Below are positions 38,096-48,570 of a stretch of 64,000 bases of DNA, in pieces. Every line of letters begins with the position of its first letter. The first letter of the stretch is position 1. The position numbers and the translations under genes are program-made. The DNA comes from Branchiostoma belcheri (Eukaryota > Chordata > Leptocardii > Amphioxiformes > Branchiostomatidae), in NCBI RefSeq assembly GCF_001625305.1, contig NW_017804032.1, forward strand, positions 738,852 through 802,851. The letters are read 5' to 3'. The notes beneath the pieces are model-generated. The model was given only the letters and a program-made list of their open reading frames with translations, searched no databases and was not told the DNA's origin.

Positions 38096-38300
38096 GTAGT
38101 GGTACAGTGGTCTTGTGGTGAGGGTTGACAATTCAGAATCTGAGGGTTCTGGGTTCGAATCCCTCGCATGTCCCAACTGCTGTGCCATAGAGAAAGGCAC
38201 TTTACACCAATTTCCACAATGGACTAAGCTAAAAATGTCTATTTAGTTGTGGTTAGGGATGTTCTCTCATATGGGACATAAAGCCGAAGGTCACATGTTT
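38096..38300 (+). repeat. tRNA-derived SINE
   Basis: A pol III A box TGGTACAGTGG (38100-38110) and a perfect B box GGTTCGAATCC (38152-38162) lie in a tRNA-like head. A body without tRNA similarity follows. The right end is not sharply defined. Confidence 0.8.
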
Positions 38301-38507
38301 GGTTTTATTTATCTATCTATGACAATTTTCCGTATAGTGAAAGGTGTGGTAGAACAGGTTTTTCGGGAACACATTTTCAAGGCCACCATACCAACAACAT
38401 AATGCATAAATACTAACACACTACTTACACATTCAATAGATATACATGTCCATACAAAATCAGACACCATTGATTCAAATAAACATAGAAATCAACTTAA
38501 AACATTA

Positions 38508-38567
38508 AAGAACCCTCCACAATTATAAGGGTACTAGGGGTCCACCCTAGTATGAGTGGATCAACTC
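38508..38567 (+). repeat. SINE-like fragment
   Basis: AAAGAACCCTCCACAATTAT...CTAGGGGTCC...AGTATGAGTGGATC matches the block at 25540-25600. It directly abuts a Harbinger-like MITE. Confidence 0.5.
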
Positions 38568-38570
38568 TTA

Positions 38571-38716
38571 GGCCCCATTCCCTCTAGGATGAAATTGTCC
38601 AGAATGAGCCGAATGGATATGGTTTGATCTGGCTTCAATCTGGCTCAATCCGGCTTGACGCTGGATCAAAGCAAATCAATTGATCAGGACAATTTTATCC
38701 TAGTGAGAATGGGGCC
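38571..38716. mobile_element. short PIF/Harbinger-like MITE (146 bp)
   Basis: The inverted ends GGCCCCATTCCCTCTAGGAT and ATCCTAGTGAGAATGGGGCC are flanked by TTA on both sides (38568-38570 and 38717-38719). The TIR is about 32 bp with a few mismatches. The family differs from the GGCCACACC one. Confidence 0.85.
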
Positions 38717-39689
38717 TTAGTTATCAGTCTGGTCTTGCAAAGCCTGTATGCCGGTACTCTACAAAACTGGTGTGTTTACCAGTTATGCAAACTAAAAGTC
38801 AAATAGGAAGTATGCACAGCCTTGACATATGTGAAAATAAAATCCAACACACTTCTCGAGAAGAAGCCAGGCACATTTTTGAATTGCTTGAATAGGATTA
38901 AAGCAAACGGCCTATCCAGGGAAAACTAGATGTATCATTTAAAGGTGCCTACAGGGCTCAAGGATTAATTCATACCATCCAATATTTTGCTCAGCAAATT
39001 GACAACTTAGTCTTCTATAATCCACTTTGATACAATCCTAAGAGCTTTGGCTATTTATCCCATTTATTTAGTACTGAAAAGTTTTGTCTTTAGAAAACGT
39101 GCTAACTACTTTTACATGGGATAACTATAGGTGAAAAATTCTATTCCATCATACCACCAGAATCTTTTCTATGTGGTTCTCTATATGGTAAATTAATGTG
39201 ATAGCGCCCCTGTTATGCCATTAAATTACCAGAAAGAGCTTCAGAAATTCTCTATAAGAAATCATAATGTTCTCTTATATTAATGTTTTAAAACCTTAAT
39301 AGAATTTACTCTATTGATCGTTCTAGTTGCCCTGTGCTCTCTGGAACATTCTTGCCTTTACTGGAATAGACCTGTTCTCCCATGTCAAAGCACGAGACCA
39401 TCCGCGGTAAGCATCTTTTAATACAGCGATATGACTCTCCTATTAAGCCTGAGTCTCTGTACGTGTGCTTGCCTGGGATTGTGTTTAATAGAAGAACTAA
39501 GCCGATGTCTACCTCGTCTTTTCCAAAGGTTGTTTCTCATCTGTCATGTATTATGCTTGAACACTCATTGGTAATGCAAACATGTTGTACCATGGGTTCC
39601 TGAATAAAGTGAGGGGCTCAGCAATGACAAGCAGTGGCTGACTCTGTAATCTCTTTCTCTTGGGCCAAAGTAAACGGATTCTTTGGGTG
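38717..39689. other. non-coding, nothing recognised
   Basis: AT-rich sequence without a supportable gene or repeat. Confidence 0.5.
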
Positions 39690-39893
39690 TAATCTCCGAG
39701 CAGATTTCAGTAGCTGCAAGATAGGATAAAAGTGGTAAGACAGTATTAAATCGGCAAGGCAGTATCCATTTGAAAGCTGAAGCCAATTCCAGTACCAAAA
39801 AAAAAGCCTGATAAAAAACGATAAAAACTGTTTTAAAAAGGTCTAAAACAGAACACGTCCAAAATAAGCTGAAGCCTAAACCTCTGCTTAAAA
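39690..39893. mobile_element. MITE related to 8030-8572, decayed
   Basis: The left end TAATCTCCGAGCAGATTTC and right end AAGCCTAAACCTCTGCTT match the family at 8030 and 32531. The terminal bases on the right are lost and no target duplication remains. Confidence 0.65.
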
Positions 39894-40009
39894 ACAACAA
39901 GTGCATTGAAACAAACACTGTCATGACAGTTCCCAATCACTACTCACAGGGTAACGTATGTTGTCTATTTGTACATTTTGATGGATTTGTGAAGATAGTT
40001 CTGAAGGCT

Positions 40010-40150
40010 TTTTTGTACGCCCTGAGTAGCTGGAGATGTGGAGTGTAGGAGGTTGAAGTTTGTTAAGAAAGAAACTCACGGACCTGGCTTAGTCGTGGTG
40101 GCCCTGTCCTTGGTGCTGAACGGTATATCATGTACGATAGATGTTGCTTA
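40010..40150 (+). repeat. dispersed repeat shared with HSF-like intron 2
   Basis: About 130 bp, including GGACCTGGCTTAGT and GGCCCTGTCCTTGGTGCTGA, recurs at 44807-44940 at high similarity. A ~50-bp fragment recurs at 42010-42058. The ends are undefined and the class unknown. Confidence 0.8.
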
Positions 40151-40247
40151 CCTGTCCGAATAGACCCATTTCCAGTTAGATCATTACATATCACAGGAAT
40201 AAAAGACGTTTTACTGGTATTGTCATACCTACAAAGAGAAAAGAACA

Positions 40248-40490
40248 GTTAACCGAAGCAAAACATATTGTTTTTGCTACGTTTCTTAATCTTCTCCAGT
40301 GACCTCTGACCTGGCTGAACCAGACTGTCTCTCACCATGGTAACTGGTGTTGGGTCACATAATTTTGCAATTTTATAGCAGGAGGGATTTAGACTCCTGT
40401 CACCATATACTAGTATATGAATTTGTTTGAGTAAACATTGACAGGGCAAACCATATGCGAAGGTAAATAATATTCATTTGCTCTGCAAAT
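40248..40490 (-). repeat. receptor-site repeat, copy B
   Basis: A minus-strand copy of the family described at 49566-49834. On its own strand it carries GTTACCATGGTGA (40332-40344 on plus) and a perfect DR1 nuclear-receptor site AGGTCAGAGGTCA (40300-40312). Confidence 0.85.
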
Positions 40491-42951
40491 GATACTTTTC
40501 TAGTTATAACAGTATGGCTGACAAACAAGACGTTTTACCGGTGATGTTGAACAGTGTGTGTGTTGTGCGGGGCCCGATGTCACAGTGCAAGCGTGGTTTA
40601 TGGATGCATGACGGGCGTACACAGGTGACAGACGCCCGTGTCAGCCGATAACACGGGAGCTATGCCCAAGAGGTGAAGCGAAAAGCTTAATCACAGATGA
40701 ACAACACCCCTGTAGATTTGTTCCCTCGCTTCAGGGCGAGAGATTCCGCTTCTTATCTCCCGGAGAAGATTTCGCGCTTAGTTTTCTATTCAACCTTTGA
40801 GTCAACGTTTCATTATGGAGAACAACTCTTCAGAACGGGACAGGTCTGTGATTGTTCCGAAATCGGAGAGCATGCCTGTCAAAACGGGACGATTTTGCCT
40901 AAAGGTTTCGTCAGAAAAATTGGCAGAGTGTAAGATGTGTATCAGCGGTAACGTTAATTCTAAATGTCAAATTTCTCTCCACACAGTGCCTCCCGAAACA
41001 TCAACAATGGACCGCGGTTTGAGATCAGTGCCGGCGCAGTTTTATTTAAGTCTTTTTGGCCTCCGAGGCAAGATTTTCGGCTTTCACGAGCGAAGAAATT
41101 TACCGAGTTCAGATGCATCGGTAATGAAATGAGCCCTTGTCGGGGAAATCTCTCAGGATAGGCGGGGTAGCGATCTTACCCGCCCGCCCCGGGCCACGCT
41201 GCATTCTTCCCAGCAAAATGATGTGGAATTGTAAAAATAGATGCGGAAATTAAACATTTTTCTCGGTATGAATGATACACTCTTAAGGTTATCCTTAACT
41301 TTGTTGGCGCGACCTTTGTGCATTGTATATATCACAAGCACCGTGAACAACGTTGGGGAAAATGAGGATGTCAAAAGATACCATGGATCAAAGACCACTT
41401 ATATTTTACCATTTGTGTCTGACTTTTGTATTAACCTTCACCTATTGTACTCTAGTAAAACGTGGCCGTACTCAGAAAACACAGACGCCTTGAATGCAAG
41501 GCCAGAGTAAGCAGTGTCGGGTGTAAAGTTTTGCCCCGTTTTGAAAAAAAAATATTAAGTTTTCTAGAAACCAAGTACAGCAACTGCAAGTGATTTTTCT
41601 TAGCCACTTTGATGAAGTACACAATTATAAAATATAATATTTTATAAAAATTTTAATTTGATATCGGTGTGAACGCAGACCACACTGACAACTATATACG
41701 TTCTCTTCTGTTTTCCCCACTACGTATTTTACCTGCTTAGCACGAAATGAAGAAAACAATTTAAAAAACAAGACTAGATCAAGGATACCGGTGCATAACA
41801 AAAGCAATGATGTAATAGTTATTATTTTTTTTATTTTATTTACACTGTTTACGAGCATATTAGATAGCAAGCAGAAATGTCCTTATAAAATCTTTTGTTC
41901 AAGTGTAGGTGTAACAGTGTGTAACAGTTTGTTTTCCAAAGATTGACGTATGTTTCGCTCCATGGATTCGTGTCGTTTGAAGAGCGGAAGCGCGGTTGAC
42001 AATACCGCTACAGGTGGCCCCGTCCTTGGTGCTGAACGCTCTATCACTCACAATAGGTGTTGACGTCTCCTAGATCTGTTGGTATTGGTCCTGTCAGGAT
42101 GTAGTCGTCACGCACGTTTACCCCCCGGAATACACGTTTATATTATTTCATAGCTGTTTATCTTGATATATAGAACGTTTATTATGGTGTTGACGTATTT
42201 TCTTGTTGTTTGTTTGTGTATTTGACTTAAGCATGAGTCACGTGTAATGTGGGTTAGGTTAGACTACAAAGCCATTGTATTTTTTTGCAAAACATATTTT
42301 CAAATACATGCTAGCAACAGTAGGTATCCCGTTCAGTATGGTATTAAACTAAACCCACCTCAAAATCTTCAAATTAGGCGATTTTTTTATTATTTTTAAA
42401 GCAAATTTCCTTGTCTAGGTATGCCATATAGAGAAGTATATTTCGCGACTTTAAAAAAGCCGGTTTTTACTCAAACTATGATCAACAGTAAACTTACAGT
42501 GCGCATTGTGCTTCCTTTACGGTTTCAGTCCAATAGCTTTCACCGTTGAAAACTTTGACAACTTGATCCGGATATCCATTCACTCGTATCCGTATTACGC
42601 ACCTGTAGCGACATCTAGCGTGCATGTGTATTATTGCACGTGAAAGCAAATACTGTGCTGAATACCATTGCATCATAGAAACATAACGACTGCGTTCTTC
42701 ATTGATTGTTCATTACATATTTATGTGCCTCTAGATTATCTAAGTTTATTTGGAAGCATAATATCCGATTTGTAGAGTCTAGAGTAAGACTAGACTATAA
42801 CGTTACTTGTAGAAAATTAGGCCTACTTACATCAGTGCATGTACGCCCCCGTCTGACCAACTTTAGTACTGCAAGTGGGCTTTGTTGCCGCACGCGAGAT
42901 AATTCTTGATGAGTGTCTACTGTGAAATAACTTTATCGTTTTCGCTATAAT
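40491..42951. other. non-coding upstream of the HSF-like gene
   Basis: No gene is recognised; 40530-41200 is GC-richer. A fragment of the 40010-40150 repeat lies at 42010-42058. The remainder is AT-rich. Confidence 0.45.
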
Positions 42952-43338
42952 TACTAGGCTGTGACGTATGTGTAAGGCCATTTTGATTTGATAGTATGGA
43001 TGAACCCCAAAACTGATGCGAGCGTGCGAAAAAAAATTGGCAAAAAAGTTTCCTTCATTATGAAATGAAATGAAATCTACGTGGTCATCAAGATTGAAGG
43101 AATGACTAAAAGACTCTTTTTTTTCAATTTCTTCACATTTTCTTCGTTTCCTGAATTGATTTCGACTTTCTATGACATTAATACCGTTTTCCAAAACTTT
43201 TTTTGCAACATACGACATATATTCGCTCATTTTGTACGATTTACAGTATGGTCGAAACGGACGAAAATTCATGCGCGCGTGGATGTCATCCATATAGTTA
43301 AATTAACATGGCCCTACCAGGCTGTGACGTTTGTGTAA
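42952..43338. mobile_element. GGCC-ended inverted-repeat element with 24-bp flanking direct repeats
   Basis: The inverted ends (42976 on: GGCCATTTTGATTTGATAG; to 43314: GTTAAATTAACATGGCCC) pair imperfectly over about 30 bp. They enclose ~340 bp with a meaningless 153-codon minus-strand frame. The element is bracketed by direct repeats of 24 bp with two mismatches, 42952-42975 and 43315-43338, sharing AGGCTGTGACGT and TGTGTAA. The ends resemble Harbinger MITEs, but the duplication is far too long for that class. Confidence 0.65.
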
Positions 43339-43924
43339 ATAGATATCACTCGGGTGGAGTTCCAAGGGTCACAGTGCGCCGTGCAACAGCTGACCACGGT
43401 AGCTTCGTAGGATGTCAACCTTTGTGTCCTGGAAATAAAGTCCACGGTATCTCAATTCCTGGTCTTAGTGAGATGTCGAGAGGAAACAGCATTGTCATGA
43501 CTTTATGGTTTCATTCAAGGTGGAGCAATTTCACAGTCTATCTGTGGATAATTTTCCTTTGTATATCCCACAAAATGTACAACACAAATGAAATGTTGCC
43601 ATAATCTACAAGGTCGAAGCTGATACTTTGCTTTGGTTGATCACCAAAAGAAACCCATCTGATAGCTTCGTAGCACTTTTAGTTTAGCGATACAAATTTG
43701 CTCAACAATGATACGAAGAGTTGATCCAGTTGTCTCGGTAGTATGATTTTATAGAACACCGTTCTATGTTCTAATGACGTTTCGAATTTTCGAACGCGAG
43801 GAATTTTGTAGTTCGAACGTCGAACGTAGCGGTTGTCTGACGTTCCGCTATCACCGTCTTTCAAAGTTATAAACACATACATACCAGCAGCGGATCGACA
43901 AAGTAAGGACAGACTGTCACAGAC
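43339..43924 (+). promoter_or_regulatory. 5' region of the HSF-like gene
   Basis: Non-coding. Near 43779-43830 are several TTCGAA/GAAC words, including GAATTTTC (43784-43791), which is one GAAnnTTC pair of a heat-shock element. A full three-unit HSE is not present. No TATA box stands out. Confidence 0.35.
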
Positions 43925-45984
43925 ATGCCGAGAAGGGCTAGGGACCGTGCGGTGGAATCTTCACCTGAAGTCGGCCCAGAGGAAGAGAATACAGAGAAGT
44001 TTCCGGAGAAATTGTGGAGGTTAGCTAAAGACGCCAGGATCAAGTCCCTTCAGTGGGTGGGGAGTGGAGACGCTATACTTATCTACCAGAAGTCTTTTAC
44101 ACAGGTGGGTCAATATGTTGTCATGTTAGCAAGCACTTGTCAAAGTCAACAGTTTTCTTTAAAGTTCATCAACGTTGGTAGAAGTCATTATGAAACAGTT
44201 TAAACTGTAATTTCCAACACATTCTTTGACAAAGACTTGAGTTGTACAGCCAAAAATTTGGGTCCCTTGTGTTAGAAATTACAGTTTGAACTACTTCATA
44301 TATCAGTTTGTCTAGTTTGCACACGTTCTTGTTTCTTTCATTACAGCTTGTGTATATTGTATTTGTGATTTGTTTATGTATTTGAATATGAACAAGAATT
44401 GATTTTGTGCATGCAGTGAAGTATGAATATTGTAGTAAATAGATACATAGCCACGTATACATGATAGAAACTTTGAAAACGGTTTTGCCTTGTCTCTCGA
44501 CTACTAGTATTCTTAAGGATTGACCTAAATTTCAAACGGGGAATTTTGTTTCAGGAGTTACTGAACAAAAAGGAGTTCTTCAAGACTAAGAGTTTCGACT
44601 CGGTGGTGAGAAATCTCAATCTGTACGGCTTCAAGAAGGTACAGTTGGACTGCGTCCCCGAACAGAGCAACAAAAGATCACGGAAGCCATCTGGCGACAA
44701 CCTGCTGTACTACAAGCACCCCGTAAGTAATATAATATCATCTTTGCGAAGGAAATAACACGTTTTTTGCTTGCTGGGAGGGTGGGGTGGTGTATTTGTT
44801 TCCGAGTGTACGCCTTGTGTAGCTGCAGATATGGAGTGTAGTAAGTTGAAGTTTATTAAGAAAGAAACTTGCGGACCTGGCTTAGTGGTGGTGGCCCTGT
44901 CCTTGGTGCTGAGCGGCATATCATGTACGGAGTGTGGTAAAATAAAGTAAATGAAATGTTTGTTCTGTTTCTCCAGTTCTTCCACCGTGACAAGCCCGAC
45001 ACCCTCCACCTCGTCCGCCGTCCCAGCTGCTCCAAGTCGGCGGTAGCAGAGCGCCGCCGCTGCCGCCTGGTGCAGGCCCTGACGGCGCTCCGGGCCAACC
45101 TTCCCGACGACGACGACAGACCGGATCTCGGGGAGCTCCTCAACACCATCGGCGGCGGCGATGCACCAACCAGTGGGCCTAAAACTCCCCTTACAAAGCC
45201 GGCAGGACGAAAACCTACCCCTCCGTCGTCTCCAGATGCTAGAAAAAAATCCGCCAGTAAGAAGAGACCCCGGGGAAGACTGCAGCAGTCTGAAGATGCT
45301 GCTGAAGAAGACCAAGGATCAGTCGCATGCATGCAGAAGATGACCATAACTCCCATAGACAACCCTAGCGCCACCTTGCGGAGTGAGAACGACCTTCAGG
45401 ATGACGACATTTTGGAGATGGACGTGGATGCTGCTGACGTCGCCTCCTTCCCATCTCCTGGCCCAGAAACGGTTAGATCAACGCTTCCTGGGACAAGCGG
45501 TGGTTACAGACAAGACGCTGATGTAAACCACTACAACGCCACGCCGTACTTGGGAGACTCTGCGCTTCACCACAACGACCCGTTTGGCGGGAGCTACTAC
45601 CCTCTCGGCGAGAGCGACTCCACCTGGTGCCACGGCGTGCCGCCACAGTGCTACGGAGACGACCACGCCGTGTCCTGTACCCTCCCCAACCGTCAGTGGG
45701 CATGGCAGGCCTACGGTGACCACCTCAGCGGCTACCCCTACGCCTGGCCGGCCCCGTACCACACTAACACCATGCCGTACGGCTGGAACAACGGATCAGA
45801 CCAAGTCCCCGTGCCATGCGAGACGGGCAACAACCTAGAACAACACGTGCGACAAGACCCGGAGCCGTCTACTACCACCATCACAGCCCTCTCAACGGTG
45901 GACGTAGCTGCAATTGCTAGCCATGACTCGCCAGGCGGCGCTACTCCACAGGCGTCACCAACTATTACGTTAACTGTCTTGTAA
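43925..45984 (+). CDS. HSF-family transcription factor, HSFY/HSF5-like, three exons
   Basis: A nuclear DNA-binding protein of the heat-shock-factor family. The exons are 43925-44104 (60 codons), 44555-44722 (56) and 44977-45984 (335 plus TAA), about 451 aa in all. All junctions are phase 0 with GT-AG ends (CAG/gtgggt, tttcag/GAG, CCC/gtaagt, ctccag/TTC). An in-frame TAA at 43904-43906 supports the start. The winged-helix domain spans about residues 26-130: FPEKLWRLAKD, then SLQWVGSGDAILI, the recognition-helix region SFDSVVRNLNLYGFKKV, and FFHRDKPD. The canonical F-V-R-Q-L-N reads V-V-R-N-L-N, keeping the DNA-contact Arg. No leucine-zipper HR-A/B trimerisation region follows. The rest has a Lys/Arg-rich stretch, an acidic patch (DDDILEMDVDAAD), then a Tyr/Trp/Pro-rich and Thr-rich tail. 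This suits HSFY/HSF5 relatives more than HSF1/2. Orthology to a named member is uncertain. Confidence 0.88.
44807..44940 (+). repeat. dispersed repeat inside HSF-like intron 2
   Basis: Second copy of the 40010-40150 repeat, ending about 35 bp before exon 3. It fills more than half of the 254-bp intron. Confidence 0.8.
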
Positions 45985-46208
45985 TTGGTAGTTCCGCTAG
46001 GGTAGGACGACGATCTGTAGTGTTCTTTCTTATAGAAACGATGCCAACATATGCGTCGAAATTTTCGTGATATGTTCAACATCGCTTTCTTTCTAGTTCA
46101 AGTTTGGTTTATTTCCTAAGAATGAAAGATTTGGAAACTAGTCGGCCATATAGTACTAATACTATCTAGTTTTCAAGAAGAAGAAAAAAGTTATGGTTTT
46201 AATTCAGC

Positions 46209-46214
46209 AATAAA
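46209..46214 (+). terminator. polyadenylation signal of the HSF-like gene
   Basis: AATAAA about 225 nt after the stop codon on the coding strand, in AT-rich 3' sequence. It is the first canonical signal after the stop. Confidence 0.6.
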
Positions 46215-48570
46215 GCAAAGATCTATAAAACAAACGATAGGGAAATCTCTCTTATCGATGAGAATATGTTAACGTACGACAGCTGTAGTCGAAAACGTAT
46301 ATGAGTCAAGTTGTTCACTCTGCTAAAATATATACCTGAAAAAAAGCTTTCTTCGTGAGGAGATTGAAATATACCACCCCTTGAGTCTCCATTGTTCTCG
46401 TCTGTATGAAACATTTGTGTGTTCTTAGTTGCATATGTATTACTATGTTTAGAGGGTAGGCATGTACTACGTTTAGAAAAAAATATGTCTTGTATAAGGG
46501 CTACTTTTTCTGGTTCCGTTATTTTGCCTATCATCTATATGTTTTAACCTTGTGCAATGTCCGCCACAGCCGCATGGTGGCACTGTCGACTGTAGCTTCG
46601 CTTTTCAAGTTTGTGACGTCATCGAGGTCACATATAATTGTGATATGTTTGGGAAGCTGCCTAAATCTGATAAACGTCATTGTTATGCAGAATCCAAACT
46701 TTTCACGAAATCAGTTATATTTTTTTTTACCAAAGATCCAAGATCCCTGCACCAGCTAAAGCTTTCTATAAATAAACACCACCGCTCCAATGTAACTTGT
46801 ACACTTTGTGTATTCAGGCTGTAAGCAACAACAAAAAGGCTCCGGCCATGAGGCGTCGCCAAAAACCGTTTCCAACGACGTGAACATCAAGGTACATTTC
46901 AGATCAACCAGTCGATACAATCAATGTGCACAGGTCAAGTCTTTAAACATAGAACGTTACAATCGAAAAAGACGTTACCGATCAAAATTTAAATGGCGAA
47001 TCTCACCCAACTTAGAGTACATTTGCTTGAGACTCCTATACCTTTACTTAAGTTCATTTATAAGTTTATATTTCCATAACATTAAAGTTATATTGTGTTT
47101 GCCATTTCATATGTACCACGGTTTCTTTCTTTGTGTTGACATCAAAATACTGTTGTAACGTCAGGACCTGTTTGTACGTTCAAATATCTGTAGACTTTAT
47201 ATAGATACCATACCTAAACCAGCATGAATGCATATCACGTTATTAATAACAACATCATTTTTACTATACCATCAACTACGACAAAAATAGATTGTGTATA
47301 TAGCTCTGAGCTCTTCATATCTCTTAGCATCTCTTGCCATTTTTCCTCAGTATGTTTGAACTTTCACAATATACGTTGTCTGAAGTCCGCATTTATTTTC
47401 ACTTCCTGTGTACAATTGTCTTTTTCGAAAGTTGCAGTACTGCAGATAGTTGATAGGTGGCACTTCAACGTCATAGAACAGAGTAAGATTTCTGCCCTAG
47501 GTTTACGAATGGTCCCACAAAGAAACTGTAATCAAGCTAGAATCACCTTCCATTATCATAGGTATGTAAGAATATTCCAGCAGTTATAGGCATGTTTTGA
47601 TAGACAATAGTTATAGGTTGGACTGCTTTAACTATTAAACTTAGACCTGGCACTTCTTCTGTATTCTGATTGTTAAGAGTCTTCTATTCCAAGCTTGAGG
47701 GATTTGTGAAAGATTGGTGTTTGAATCACTAAAATTAAGGTGTTACTTCAGCCATTTTTGTACCTAACATTCAAGACCAGTCTTTAAGTTTATAATCCTT
47801 TCTCAATATGTTTTCTCTTGTGTATAGGATTCTCACAATGCTCTTGCCTCTACTCCTTTTTAATCTGACTTGTTGTGTTGACACCAATGCAGCACTACGG
47901 AATATCGTTCAAATGATCATTGCCGATGTTCTTATACTTCCTTCTCAAATTTAAAAGCATCCTAGCAACATGACAAAAAATGCCAAATTTTCAAGTGCTG
48001 AAAAAGAGATATGTTGTACTTTAAACGTATCGTTCAACCACCATACTTCCCTCATCTTCATCGACATTTCAATCAAATAACCCCAATACTTTAAAAAGTC
48101 AATTCCGTGAATTGCTTGTCAAATGTTAAACACTGCACTTAGCATAAATTTCAAGAAACAGCAAGGCATATGAACAACGCATCATGAAAATACAGGACTT
48201 ACGGACGCACTGAACTTTACCATGAAGTAATAGAAGTAGCAATTAACTGTTATATGTTAATTTCGCAAATCCCAGCGTCGATACGACTAGCGTGTACCAC
48301 ACACAATGCCTGTTAACATCTCTTGAGTTACGAGAGTAACGCACGCCACCTCGCGATCCACTTCGAAACTACACAAAGCTCAAAGGAACGTTTTGTTGTT
48401 CCCTGTAGTGGTAGTCAACCCATCACAAGCCAGTAGCGGTAGACAGAGAGACTAGGGACAGTGCTAGACAGTGCTGACGGTTAGGCATAGGGTGTCTGGT
48501 GTTTGGCAAACGAGACTCGCTGTTGTCTGCGGTTGTTCGGATAGAAGCGCCCTCGTGCGGATCCTCCGCG
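46215..48570. other. intergenic, between the HSF-like and PLA2-like genes
   Basis: AT-rich, no gene recognised. A palindromic CRE TGACGTCA occurs at 46614-46621. The PLA2-like 3' UTR should lie just left of 48571, but no clear minus-strand polyadenylation signal was fixed. The two genes are convergent across this interval. Confidence 0.5.

Noticed and set aside
38096..38170. A functional tRNA gene
   Set aside because: A and B boxes are present but the cloverleaf stems do not pair well and a SINE body follows. The same applies at 12.4, 49.25 and 51.4 kb.
42832..43293. 153-codon minus-strand open frame
   Set aside because: It spans an inverted-repeat element and its flanking repeat; no recognisable domain.
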